Positions 1-11,401 of a DNA stretch of 64,000 bases are shown one piece after another. Source of the stretch: Nigrospora sphaerica (taxonomy: Eukaryota; Ascomycota; Sordariomycetes; Amphisphaeriales; Apiosporaceae). The position numbers and the translations under genes are program-made. Every line of letters begins with the position of its first letter. The first letter of the stretch is position 1. The DNA lies in the NCBI GenBank assembly GCA_018287875.1, contig JAGVVL010000002.1, positions 372,001-436,000 on the forward strand, given 5' to 3'. A model generated the notes under the pieces. That model did no database searches, had not been told where the DNA came from, and worked only from the letters and a program-made list of their open reading frames with translations.

Positions 1-1
1 G

Positions 2-145
2 CCTATATACTCACCAGCTTTAGACGACGAGGGGCAGACATCCATAGCAGGCTACACCATGGAGATCAAGTGCCCATCAGCCAGGAAGACTACAGGGGTA
101 GCCACATTTCTACTCTGGCACGTGGGCCCAGGGCGAGGATTCTAG
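2..145 (+). CDS. possible 3' end of a gene cut by the left edge
   Basis: A reading frame is open from the left edge to a TAG at 143-145. A possible splice acceptor (CACCAG) lies at 12-17, after which the frame stays open for about 42 codons, including a Met-Glu-Ile-Lys-Cys stretch. No family is recognised and the piece is too short to judge, so it may be chance. If real, the rest of the gene lies left of the window. Confidence 0.2.
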   Translation, partial: PIYSPALDDEGQTSIAGYTMEIKCPSARKTTGVATFLLWHVGPGRGF

Positions 146-1588
146 CGGCCGGCGCATAATTCTCCAACATCCAGCGCGTGAAAAGCATGGGGTTGACATA
201 TACGCGTGATGTGCAGGTGAAACTAGTGGAAGTCGCGCCTGCGGCCCAGCCCCCTTCGTTACCCGGCCTGTCTCAGCACCCGCCTTTCATCGCAGCCGCT
301 GTTTCTACATATAGTCCTACAGGGGACGATGTTCCCATAAGACTCGCCCAGCGCCGGCTTTCCGCACGTCAGGTTCGTCATTGATTTTGGCTGCACCTGG
401 AGAACCAGCTCTAGTCTTGTAGTATACCGTTTGAGCATAGGCGGCAGAACAGATTCTGTCGAGGAGGGTTTCATCGTGCTCGGTATCGTCAGCCTTGACA
501 CTCGAGAATGATCTGTCGGGGGAGCGGCGAGCGTTAGCATGGGACATCCGGGGGTGCTGACTGTGCCGGAGCCGGTCAGCGGACACGGCGACGTTCAAGG
601 TCTGGGTGATGCCGGATTACCGGCGGGCAGGACAACGTCGGTGCTGGGACGCGTCACCTTCCTCGCTGGACTCCGAATCCATGGGCTGGCCGATGCCTAG
701 ATGGGGTTACCGGCTTGTAACAGACCATCGAACGTAGCATTGCCCTGATTTTTTGCATGGCTCCAGAAGGGACAAGGATGCCAAAGGATACATCGGCCCT
801 TTTCGAAAGCTGTGTCTTAACCATGTTATCGTGCAAGACTCCCTTTTTTATCATGTTGACACGTTTCATGGATAGTACGGATGAATTTACACGACGAGTG
901 CATATGTGAGTTGCCGGGGACGGAAAAGGCATGCAAAGGGATCATGACGGAAAGACGATGAGGTGGAAAGTGGAAGGAACATATGTTTGTGTATTGAATT
1001 GTTAGTGGAGCAGGAAACAAGCTGAAGAGGAAGGAAGCACAGTGCTGAAGGATGAATGCGGTACAGAAGAGCCGGGTGCAGTTAGTGATTTATTGCGGAA
1101 AAGGGTTTGATGGTGATGGTGGAGAGTGGTGAGCGGACTGGAGAAAACAGATGCAAGATTAATGGATTCAATCGCGGATGAAGGGAAGCGATGAATAGAG
1201 GTGCGGTAACAAGAAGACAACGCCCAAACGAGGAAGGGGCACGTGCGAGGGCGCCAAAGGAAATCTGATTGTTGGGGGATAGGACGACACCGCCCGAGCC
1301 CGTATGACGAGATGCGAACCAGGTCGACGAGGGTGACCTAAACCGCGATATGCTGGGGCAGGTTAGACAAAAAAGGACCCAAACGTAGAACTAGGGCGAT
1401 CGCAACAGAACGAAAGGGGTCCCGGGGCATTTCGCTCGATACGGCATCGGCAGGCAAGTGAATGGCTACGATGTTCTCTTCCTGAATTGCCACCTTTGGG
1501 GGTCGAACGGCTGTTTCCGACCAGGTATCTATGCTCGTAATTCATGACGCTTTTCCACATGCTATTTTGACACCCAAGCACCAACTCA
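146..1588. other. no gene recognised
   Basis: Only short overlapping frames below 100 codons on both strands, without recognisable motifs. This probably holds the 3' flank of ZPR1 and spacer. Confidence 0.5.
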
Positions 1589-3096
1589 TCACGCCTTGGC
1601 CTCCTCGTCTTCCTTTTTCTCGGCGTCCTCTTCGTAGCCCTCCACCTTCATATCCAGCAGACCGAGGTCCTCCTCTTCCTCGTGCGTCCTCTTGTAGTCC
1701 TCCGTGGTGATCTGGGGGTCTTGCTGGTCAGGGTCGACAAGTTTCTGAACATAGCTGGAGGCGAGCGGGTCCGTCAAGATGATAGTAAACTTCTTATCGC
1801 CCTCGATAGCGGCATCCAGGCCCGCGAAGAACTCGGTCCACTTCGTCTTCTCATCCGTGGCCAGGGAGTCGCCAGCATCGCCAGACTGGAAGATCTGGTT
1901 GTGCAGGTCTGTTCGCACTTGGGTCAAGAGGCCTTCGACAGTGGTGAAGCGACCGCCCAGGGTTCCCGGGTTGACGTGCAGGCCCAACTCGGGGCACTCG
2001 AGGGCGCAGCTTTCGCTCTTCAGGATATCGCGGGCCAGGTCCACGGCCTCTTCGACCCGGAGGGTAATTTTCTTTCCGAGCTCGGGGATCTCGCCTCCAG
2101 TCTTGACATCGTTGGACCGGTAGCCGCAGTCCTCGCAGACGGTCGACATCAGCACCACGGCTTTGAAATGGGGAATATCCACCATCTTCATGTTGGTGGT
2201 GCAAGGGCGCGTGCAGCCCGGGCAAGTAGCCGGGAACGCATAAACCTGGTCGGGGATGATGTCGTCCTCGGGCCCAGTCGTAGTGGCGTCGATGGCGCCG
2301 GGGTCGCCCGCCGAGAGGCCGAGGGCCACGTTCTGCTCAGGCGTCCGCACGTAGTCCCTCTTGTACCACTTTCCAACGCCATCCTTGATGTCCGGAGAGA
2401 TCCAAGAGTTTCCTGACGGGTCGTCCAGGGAAACACGGAAAGGGAATGCGCTGCCAGCCAGCATATTGCGCCCACGGGCGATGATGTCGCCGACCTTCTC
2501 GTAGATTTCGGGCATCTGGACCTTCCGGGCCTCCTGGCCTAGCTCCAGATCATCCACCACATTGGATAGGATGCCCTCGACGTTGCTGAGTTGTCCGCGA
2601 CCGGCGGGCACTTCAAGGTCCATCTCGATGAACTTGATAACAGCATGGTCAGATTTGACGACGGTGCGGTTGAAGTCTTCCATTTCGTTGAGGCGCAGTT
2701 CGTAGTGGCAGCCCTTCGGCTGGATAACACCAGCAGATTGGATTTCGGAGTTGGAAAAGCCGCAGTGATCGCACGAGAAGGACATGATGACGACCTCGCG
2801 GAAGTAGGGGATCATGGTCAGCATCATCCTGGTCATACCCTTTGCGCACTTGTCAGCCGTGGCCCAAAGAAAGCAGGAGGACGCTTCAAGGTAAGGGAAT
2901 TGGCACTGACGTTTTCGTGGCAGTTCATGCACAGCGACTCGATCTGCTCGACGACCTTGGGCTCGTCGTCGCCATTTTGCTCGCCTTCAGCCGCCGCGCC
3001 GCCATTCAGCTGGCTCGCCTTCTGGCCGATAGACTCGAAGAACTCGGTCGAGTTGACCGTCTTGGTCGCCTGGTCGTCTGCTCCGGTCGCCGACAT
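1589..3096 (-). CDS. ZPR1: ZPR1-type zinc finger protein
   Basis: Two exons on the minus strand: 3096-2911 and 2839-1589. The 71-nt intron has a GTCAGT donor and falls inside the first zinc finger. The product is about 478 residues, normal for fungal ZPR1. The two ZPR1 modules are visible. Module 1 has CMNC (exon 1) paired with CDHC (start of exon 2), followed by its beta-domain. Module 2 has CPGC paired with CEDC and a second beta-domain. The C-terminus is a charged Glu/Lys tail. Known family role: ZPR1 binds eEF1A and in yeast assists its folding; it moves between cytoplasm and nucleus with growth signals. The start at 3096 was chosen because it is the first ATG that leads into the Cys-x2-Cys motif without extra sequence. 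The gene looks intact and housekeeping. Confidence 0.93.
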
Positions 3097-3365
3097 GGTG
3101 AATAGCGATACTGTGCGGGATGATGGTGATTTGATCGCACAGTTGGGTTGGGCTGGGTGTGTTTGTGACTCTTCGGTTGGAGGGGTTCGCAAGATCGGTC
3201 CAGAAATTTTTGGAGGGGTACTGTGCATTAGCGGGGGTAGGCCGGGTATGACATAGCCCCAAAAGCCGGCGTGCCTGGAGAGGGCTGATGACTGAGCAGG
3301 AAGGATGCTAAGCGAGCGGGCGAGAATGTTCCACTGGCTGGCTAGGCGAACTTGGGCCGGCCAGG

Positions 3366-3953
3366 CTATTTCCTCATAAAGTCGGACAGGCTGAGGCCCA
3401 CCTTGGGACCCGAGGCCGCTTGCGACTGGAGCAGCGCCTGAAGGCCCTGTTTCCGGTTCTTGGCCCTCTTCTTACTGCTGGCGTTCGCCGACGGTTTTGC
3501 TGGTGCCGGGGCGGGCGCCAGTGCTGCTGGAGGTTGATCTACCGGGAGGGACGATGCTCCGCTGCCCTTGGTTCGTTTGGCCCGCCGGACGATGGGCGGT
3601 GCTGGCGGGAGCGTGATCTGCGTGTATCGTCCGCACATACCGCAGGTCAACGTCTTGCGGAGGCCCGTCTTCTGCGCGTCGGTCCGCCCTGCTGTCGCTT
3701 TCCCCTTCCGCTTCCTGCGCTGCGCCTTGTCGGATTCCAGCTTCAAAAGGTCGGCATTTCCGGGGACCATGATGTGTCCACATGAGCCGCACACGTGTTG
3801 TCTTTGCACGTCGGACAGCGTCAGGTCGTTGTGGAACATGAGCGCGCCGCGTTGGCTCATCAGGTGTGCCGACGTCTCGGGGGCGGTCTGGGCCAGCAGA
3901 TGCGCCGCGTCTGTCAGGAAACGCAGGGTTGGCGAGAGAACATCGGAGGCCAT
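3366..3953 (-). CDS. RNase P/MRP subunit, Rpr2/Rpp21/Snm1 family
   Basis: Single-exon frame of 195 residues. An N-terminal helical half is followed by a zinc ribbon with CGSCG near residue 55 and CGMCG about 50 residues later, separated by a Lys/Arg-rich stretch. This is the layout of the Rpr2/Rpp21/Snm1 domain. The C-terminus is basic and Ala/Pro-rich. Known role: a protein subunit of RNase P (tRNA 5' processing) or RNase MRP (rRNA processing). Sequence inspection alone does not tell Rpr2 from Snm1. The longer upstream frame (to 4178) was not used because the domain starts at the Met at 3953. It sits upstream of ZPR1 on the same strand, about 270 nt away. Confidence 0.82.
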   Translation of the reverse strand: MASDVLSPTLRFLTDAAHLLAQTAPETSAHLMSQRGALMFHNDLTLSDVQRQHVCGSCGHIMVPGNADLLKLESDKAQRRKRKGKATAGRTDAQKTGLRKTLTCGMCGRYTQITLPPAPPIVRRAKRTKGSGASSLPVDQPPAALAPAPAPAKPSANASSKKRAKNRKQGLQALLQSQAASGPKVGLSLSDFMRK

Positions 3954-4689
3954 TGTGACGTGCCACTCGGCCGGGGGACTTCGGGCGCTGAGCGTGGAGC
4001 GTAGGTGTAGAGTGAGTCGGTGCTGCAAGATTTGATTCCGAATTACTGGCACTTCCCAAAATCCAGTCTTCAATCGCGCCGCTTCCAATAAGCAGCCCTG
4101 TGGGGCCTGATGAGTGCCGTCCTTCCAGCTCCACTGGAACACCATCAACTCTAGGTTCCGATCCAGCCCGGAAAGCACCTATGGTCCAATCTAGGAGTAC
4201 TTGCTGGCCGATAATCGCCTCTTTCTGCAGCGGGAGCCCGTTCTTACAACTACATGTGCATGCCTTCATATGTGCTTACCGACCCAATAGCAATGGCCGA
4301 CCGGCTTATTTACCGGCTGCCCGCGGTAAAGCGCGAGCTGAAGGCATGTTGTATTGCAGCAACACTGGTTTATCCCTCGCAGTCGAAAGCGTTTTACGCG
4401 GTGGTACCGTGGCTGAATTATCATCCGCGTCTGACCTGCGCTCACCGTCTCACTAAGGCTGAAATGCCAAGCGAGACCGCGCTTCAGCTCCCATCAATCC
4501 CACTGTCTACCATGACTGAGGCGTGCATGACTGCCGGAAGCACCCGGGATGCCTTGACAAAGGACGGCAGCGAGAGACGGGGTCCCGTCTTGAAATATAC
4601 TTCCGATCCGCGCTGGCCTGGGACGCGCTCCATCCACACTGTCGTCTCTCTCGCTGTCCGTCACAGAAGTTACCAACTGTCACTACGCC

Positions 4690-5793
4690 ATGTTCAACTT
4701 CTACCTAAGCTACAAATGGCTCTATTGGACTCGGCCGTCGGGGCCGCCAGCAGCACTACCCGAGGGCATCGACCGCACTTTCATCAAAACACCAGAAGGT
4801 AACATTGAGCTGCTGTGCGCCCGGCCAGACAAGCCGACATCGAAGACCCCTGTGGTGTTTGCGCATGGGGGTATGGGCTCTGCCTGGGTCTGGACGCCAT
4901 ACATGCTGTACTTGGCCAAGAATGGCATTGCCAGTTTTGCCGTCTCGACTCGGGGCCACGGAGAGAGCTGGTATCCCCACTTCCTTTGCATGCTGTATGC
5001 CACCACCAAACGGATGCTGGCAAACGACCTAATAGCTGGCATCAGAGCCGTGGAAGCCACGGAGGGCAGCGAAGTGGTCCTGGTCGGCCATTCGAGCGGT
5101 GGTGGCCTAAGTCAATTCATCCTCAACGAGGGCGACGTTCATGTCAAAGGGCTCGGTCTGCTCGGGGCAGTGCCAGGAACGGGCTCGTAAGTGTCCCTGT
5201 TTGCAGCGGCTACGGCCTGGGGTTTCTGACCGTCGCAAAGCTATGGCGTTTATATCAACTGGGCTTGTTTCGACCCGTGGTTCGCGATCCGTATGGTGTT
5301 TCACGGATGGCATTCCAACTCGCCACTGTCACACCCTTTCTTGACGCGGCGTGCCTTTTTCAGCGACCAATACCCAGAAGACGAGTTGATCGAGTTTCAA
5401 AGACACTCAAACCGCTACGAAAGCTTCTTGTGGCCGCTGGGCATGCTGTACCCTTTCGTCAACGCGCGTCGACTCCTGGGCGGCATTCGTGGCTGGGGCA
5501 ACGGGAGCGAGAGGATCCTCATCATGGCCGGAACGGAGGACAAGTTGATGACGCAGGATGTCCAAGTTAAGGCGGCTAAGACGTACCGCGATGCCTTTTC
5601 AGACTTGGTGGGGGAGAAGAAGATTGACGACCAAGACGGGAGCATTGAGAAGCTCGAGGGTGAGGGCGGAATGGACAACGGCGGATGTGGCGTGCGGCTC
5701 ACATGGGTTCCCGGCGCCGGACATCACGCCCAGAATGATGTGCAGTGGAAAGTCGGCGCTGCCAAACTGGTGGCATGGCTAGGACAGTTGTGA
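4690..5793 (+). CDS. alpha/beta hydrolase
   Basis: Two exons, 4690-5186 and 5241-5793, joined over a 54-nt intron (GTAAGT donor, CTGAC branch, AAAG acceptor), give about 349 residues. The fold is clear: an HGG oxyanion loop (FAHGGMGS) near residue 58, the nucleophile elbow GHSSGG near residue 134, an acidic strand (AGTEDKL) and the catalytic His in a GAGHHAQ motif near the C-terminus. The N-terminus is hydrophobic (FNFYLSYKWLYW) and may associate with membrane. A C-terminal insert rich in Gly/Asp sits between the Asp and His strands. Substrate cannot be predicted. The Ser-His-Asp set appears complete, so it is probably an active esterase, lipase or peptidase-like enzyme. The acceptor at 5239-5240 was preferred over one at 5209-5210 because only the former joins to the conserved downstream frame. 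Confidence 0.85.
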
Positions 5794-6415
5794 ATAACGA
5801 CACCTGGCGGGGTTCAAGGAATATAAGCCCGGCTTTGGGGTCGGACAGAGGGGCCGTGAGGGTCAGTAGGTGCACTCCACTCATCCATACATCCATGCAG
5901 GCAATAATAGACATATCCTATCTATCCGATGCACCTCAGGCTGCGAATACTAATGGCGATGCTGCGATGCACTCGTAGCTTCTACTCGCCATAGGCATGG
6001 GATGTAGGTATGGGATGCCAATCGGACAAGCACATCCTCGCCACGGAGTGTTGCTCTTGCCACAAGCGGGAGGGAGGGGGCCGATTTCTGCACGGACCAC
6101 CCTGGGTCCTCACGTGTCCCACTCCAGCGTTTGCCTGGCCCAAATTTCGGTAGGAGGTGCACCGTAGCTGGATGCCACCAGGGGATGTGGATGGCCAATT
6201 GCTTCCCACACCAAAGGTTTGGCATCTTCTTGGCCACTGGGACTCGCGTGGGATCAAAAGTGCCGTGATTCTCGCCTTGCGGTGCACAACACGCCCACAG
6301 GACAGTTTTGCCCTCAGCGCCTATCCACTGTCGTCCCGTATCCAGCCACGACCCTTATCCCACCTCTATCAGGCATTTCTCACCAACGCCCGCTCTGGGG
6401 AAGAAGAAAAGAGCC
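5794..6415. other. intergenic, no gene seen
   Basis: Spacer between the hydrolase and DBR1. No convincing frame on either strand; it should contain the DBR1 promoter. Confidence 0.5.
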
Positions 6416-8210
6416 ATGTCAGCAGGCGTCCGGGTGGCATTCGAGGGCTGTGTGAGTATCGCCACACGCTTCACGTCGCCGGTTTCTAATGCTCCAGCAG
6501 TGCCATGGCGAGCTCGACGCCATCTACGGCTCCGTGCGCACAGCGGAAGCCGTCAAGGGATGCAAGGTTGACCTCGTCGTCATAGGCGGGGACTTCCAGG
6601 CCGCACGCACCCCCGGGGATTTGACCCTCATGGCCGTGCCGCGCAAGTATCGGCGCCTGGGCGACTTTCCCGATTACTACAGTGGCAGAAAGAAGGCGCC
6701 GTATCTCACCCTCATCATCGGCGGTAACCATGAGGCCGCAGGCCACTTCTGGGAGCTGTACTACGGCGGCTGGGTCGCCCCCAACATCTACTACCTCGGC
6801 GCTGCCAACGTTGTGCGTTTCGGGCCTCTCCGCATCGCCGGGATGAGTGGCATCTGGAAGGGCTACGACTACAACAAACAGCACTTTGAGAGAATCCCGT
6901 TCAACGAGAGCGACGTCAAGAGTTTCTACCACGTTCGAGAAATCGACGTGCGAAAGCTGCTGCTGATTCGCGAGCAGGTCGATGTGGGCCTCAGTCACGA
7001 CTGGCCCCGAGGCATCGAGAAATACGGCCCAGAGAAGAAACTGTGGAAGCTGAAACCTGACTTCGAGCAAGAGAGCCGTGATGGCACATTTGGCAACCCT
7101 GCCGCCACCTATGTGCTTGACCGGTTACGCCCCGCCTACTGGATGTCGGCGCATCTGCACTGCAAGTACGAAGCCATCAGGAGGTGGGATGGTGAAACCG
7201 AGACGGCTCCGGGTCATTCATCATCTACGGCCGCCCAGAGCGACCTTTCCGGCTCGAAGGAAATGGCTGCCGCCGTCAACCAAGACGAGATTGCCCTGGA
7301 CCAGGACGATGGAGTACCGCCGCCAGGCACCGCCAACCCAGACGAGATTGACCTGGACCTAGAGGACGATGAAGTACTGCCGCCGAAACCCGCCAACCCA
7401 GAGGAGCTTGATCTTGGCTTGGATAAAGATAAAGCACCGCCAGCCAAACCCGCCAACCCGGCTACCGCCGATGTGCGCGCGGGTGACAACCTGGATGATC
7501 TTAGAGCACAATTACCGGCATCATTTGCTCGGCCTACCCCTCCCGCTCCCCGGGGCACCCCTGGCCAGCCGGTCCCGGAAACGATTGTGAACAAGGTCAC
7601 CCGCTTTTTGGCACTTGACAAGCCCTTGCCTGGCCGCAAGTACCTCCAGTTCGCCGATATCCTTCCAGTATTGGCACCGCCCTCGGCCCGGGAAACACCG
7701 CAAAAAGGAACAAAGCCAGACGCCAACTACAAGTTGGAATACGATGCCGAATGGCTGGCCATTACCCGCGTGTTTCACAAGGACCTTATCTTTGGGGACC
7801 GACAGGCCAAGACGCCCGAGAACCTGGGCGAGACCACCTATATACCCATGATCGAGAAAGAGCGAGCCTGGGTAGAGGAAAATATTGTCCAAAAGGGAAA
7901 ACTGGAAATTCCCGACAATTTCGAGTTTACGGCGCCGCCTATGATTCACGGCCACGAGGATGAAATGGAGGTTGAGAAGCAGCCAGCAGAACACACCAAC
8001 CCGCAAACCGCAGCTTTCTGCCAGCTACTCGATTTGCCCAATCTGTGGGACGCGACCGCAGAGGAGCGAGAGGCTAGAAGTTCAAAGGGACCGCCACCCG
8101 AGACACGAGAGAGATCGGGCTATCCCCATGGACGCCGTGGAGGCGGTCGGGGAGGTGCGGGTGGGCGTCGAGGTAGAGGAAGAGGCAACCGGGGTCGAGG
8201 CCGAGGTTAA
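6416..8210 (+). CDS. DBR1: RNA lariat debranching enzyme
   Basis: Exon 1 is 6416-6451 (12 codons) and exon 2 is 6501-8210, joined over a 49-nt intron; product about 581 residues. The splice reconstitutes the first metallophosphoesterase motif (EGC joined to CHGELDAIY). Further motifs are GGDFQ, GGNHE, SHDWP and SAHLHCKY, the set typical of Dbr1. The C-terminal DBR1 domain runs roughly from residue 390 to 500 (RKYLQF, LEYDAEWLAITR). Between the domains is an acidic stretch with three to four degenerate repeats of a PANPxExDLxxDxD type. The protein ends in an RGG/RGR-rich tail suited to RNA binding. Role: hydrolyses the 2'-5' bond of excised intron lariats in the nucleus. The very short first exon matters, since a model starting at the next internal Met would lose the first catalytic motif. 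Confidence 0.93.
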
Positions 8211-8406
8211 ATCGACGGATATAAAAATGGGGCACCTTACCTAAGCAGAACACAGCAATCCGCGTATGAACCAGGCTGAGAGTGTTTGACCGGACGGGCA
8301 GTCGGCTAGATGGGCAGATGTCGCACTGAAGGAGGCGTGGGAAGCGAAAGGTTCAAGGTTATCCATTAGAAAGGACAAAAGAAAGTGCCAGAGATGGCAG
8401 ACTATA

Positions 8407-8455
8407 AGTTCGAGGACCCCCATTTCGGCCCCCCCCACATTTCGGCCCCCCAAAA
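8407..8455 (+). repeat. left terminal inverted repeat of the pogo element
   Basis: Starts AGTTCGAGGACCCCCATTTC and contains two copies of TTTCGGCCCCC separated by ACA. It matches the complement of 17935-17983 except for one C in the poly-C run and one substitution near the inner end. Confidence 0.9.
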
Positions 8456-9692
8456 ACCAGCCACCGAATTTCCAGCCCCTCGACTTCTTTTTGAATTTAC
8501 TTTATCAAATTTGCTTTAATCTATCCGAAACTTGGTATCTGCATTCAATTTCTTATTATGAAGCAATATTCAGAAGCCGAACTTCAACAAGCCCTAACTG
8601 CTATTGCAGCTGGGGGTGGAATCAAGCAGACCTCTCGAGATTACGGCATACCGAAGTCAACACTGCAAAGCCGAATTAAAGGCCATCAACCTAGGCCCGA
8701 AGCCTTTGCAGACCAACAGAGGCTCAGACCAGTCCAGGAAGAGTTACTTACGAATTGGATCCTGACCCAAGCTGCCCTAGGGCTTCCACCTTCCCATGCC
8801 CAAGTTAAGGAGTTTGCCGAACGTATCCTCCGGGCTCAGGGCGACAGCGAGCCACTTGGAAAGAGATGGCTGCAGGCCTTCCTACGTAGGAACCCAGCCG
8901 TACGGGTCCAGAAGAGCCGGTCTATCGACTCGCAGCGTGTTAATGGCGCCTTAATCGAGGTAATTCGCTTATGGTTCCGATATCTTCAGCTGCCGGAGGT
9001 CCAGAGGGTGAAGCCGGCTAACCGCCATAACATGGATGAAGCAGGACTCCTAGAAGGTGCTGGATCGAATGGTCTAGTACTTGGAGGTTCCGAAAAACGC
9101 TCAGTCCGAAAGAAACAGCCTGGTTCTCGTGCTTGGACGTCATTCATTGAATGCATCTCTGCTTAAGGCCACGCCCTGCCCCCATTAGTCATTTTCAAGG
9201 GCAAAACGGTTCAATAACAATGGTTCCCGGTCGATTTAAGCCAATTCAGAGGCTGGCAGTTCACTGCAACCGAAAACAGATGGATCACAGACGAAACAGC
9301 GCTCGAGTGGCTCGAGAAAGTCTTTATCCCGAATACCACCCCCGAGGACCCTTCCAAGTACCGCCTACTTATTATAGACGGCTATGGAAGCCATATAACG
9401 ACTGATTTTATGTTCCAATGCTTCTCGCACCGGATTTATCTTCTGTTTTTGCCCCCTCATACCTCTCATGTCCTCCAACCTCTCGATTTAGCCGTTTTCA
9501 GTTCTTTAAAATCGGCATACCGGAAAGAGCTCGGATTTCTGACCCAGTTAACGGACTCTACGGTAGTTGGCAAGCGAAATTTCCTTACCTGCTATCAGAA
9601 GGCTCGTTTAGCTAGCCTTACTAGCCAGAATATCCGGAATAGGTGGAAAGCAGCTGGTCTCTGGCCAGTAAATATGGCTAAACCGCTTCTAA

Positions 9693-9697
9693 ACCGG
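9693..9697. repeat. left target-site duplication of the LTR composite (ACCGG)
   Basis: ACCGG directly before LTR 1 equals the five bases at 17408-17412 after LTR 3. This shows that the whole 9698-17407 block entered at one site. Confidence 0.92.
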
Positions 9698-9986
9698 TGT
9701 CACGGGGTGGACCGTGACAGACCGTACCGGCATAGGGCAGCCTCTGAGACATCCTAAACTAGCTACGGATTAGTCGTCCCGTGATGGAGTTCTATTAAGA
9801 CCGCTCAGTACGGACCTCCGTTGGGGATTTAGATAAGAAGTCTGCGACCGAGAAGACTTCAGTTGTAGCTCTCCAAGCTACGTCCTGTCCACCAAGTCTG
9901 ACCTGTACCGACAGAATAGGAACCTGGACCTGTAGCATAGAACCTGAATCGATTCTGTTATCCGCCTGCCTGCCCGCTCCTTGATA
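9698..9986 (+). repeat. LTR 1 (5' outer LTR)
   Basis: 289 bp, begins TGTCACGG and ends TTGATA where the other copies end TTGACA. It differs from LTR 3 at only two sites by my count, both C-to-T. Confidence 0.92.
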
Positions 9987-10006
9987 TTACGTAGCTTCTT
10001 CCTAAG

Positions 10007-11400
10007 CTCGACACTGCTTTCGAAATATCGAACCGACTTACCGCACCTACCGATACCGAAGATCCTGGAGAACTGCTCGCGAGCGTCTAGGACGATGCGC
10101 CTGGATGGCTACTGTACCTACGCATACTACACGGGTATATCTCGAACCTGGAAACCTCTTTAGCTGAACGAGACTCCGTTTTAGCTGAAAGGGACTCCTC
10201 TCTTACCTCCGTCCGAATCGCCCTTGCAGAGAAAGAAGGGGCAGTCCGCTACCAAGAGGGCCGCTTAGATAAGGAACAAAAGATCATCGTCGACCTCCAC
10301 GTCGAGAACAAACGCCTCCTCCAAGCCGCCCTCCCTGCTGTACAGACACCCCTGACCGAACAGTCACCTAGTCCCGAACTTGCCACTGAAGCGTCGGTAG
10401 ATTATACTCTGCGAACGCTTATCCCTGCTCCTGTCTCACGTTCCGAAACCGTCTCCCTTAGTGAGAAGATCCCTGACCTAAAGGAGTTTGATGGAACCCG
10501 AAGCGACCTTCGGAGGTTCGTCCAACAAGTCTATTCGAAGATGATCTCCAACGCTAATCGGTTCCCGTCTGCTATTTCCCGCCTAAATTATATCGCTAGC
10601 CGTCTATCTAGAAAGGCTTACGACTTAATCCTACCCCGTATCCACTATGGAATCCCATAGTTTACAAACTATACTAATATGCTGTCATACCTAGAAAAAG
10701 CCTTTAGAGACCCGGACTGGAAGTAGAATGCTAAGAACAAACTATACAATTTAAAACAACGGAGCCTCGACTTTAATGTCTTCTTCGCAGAGTTTGAGAG
10801 GCTCGCGTTAGAAAGCGAGGTCCCCGAAGCTGCCCTGCCCCCTCTACTGTCCTAAGGTGTGTCCCAAGAAATCCAGGATATGCTATTACATAACCCTGCC
10901 CCTATAAGAGAGTATCGCGTATTTGCCTATCATCTTCAAACTCTCGATAACCGGTTTCGCCAGCACCAGCGTTAGGTTAACGGTTATAAAGGAACGATTA
11001 AGACTAACAGCATCACCACCCCCGCCGGTTACAACGTGCCTCCCTAGAACGAACCCCGCCTGCCTGCTGCTAAGACCGACGCCGGTGACCCTATAGACTT
11101 AAGTCACTAGCGTAGCCGCCCCTGCTCTCCGTTTAGTCGAAGAGAGAGAGGAGAATGTTTTCGGTGCGGCCATATAGGCCACATAGTCGCCCAATACCCC
11201 GAACCTGACCTCCGACCTGTCCGGTTCCGCCAAGCCCGTACTCCGAGCCCCCGAGGAAGCCCGCCCCCTATAATATCCACAACCTTATCCACTCGTCAAC
11301 TACCCACGCTTATTCGGTCCCCCCAGCCTATCTCCGCTATAGCCATGTTTGTTAACCGGTTTTAGGAGCCGCGCACCAAGAGCCCCCAGTTGTTAAATAG
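10007..11400 (+). pseudogene. gag of the chromovirus, decayed
   Basis: Frame 2 of the window. An N-terminal Glu/Ala/Arg-rich heptad region (LETSLAERDS) suggests a coiled coil. The retrotransposon gag domain follows around 10450-10970, with a LKEFDGT motif near its start and the stretch LDFNVFFAEFERLALE. A CCHC zinc knuckle lies at 11156-11198, but its last Cys is Tyr (TGC to TAC). Several TAG/TAA stops interrupt the frame, for example near 10108, 10660 and 10725. Gag structural role only; not functional here. Confidence 0.8.
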
Positions 11401-11401
11401 C

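Noticed and set aside
4254..4802. 182-codon frame upstream of the alpha/beta hydrolase
   Set aside because: It overlaps the hydrolase start in another phase and has no motifs.
9987..10006. tRNA primer-binding site after LTR 1
   Set aside because: No TGG start or clear complement to a tRNA 3' end; a self-primed mechanism or mutation is possible but cannot be shown.
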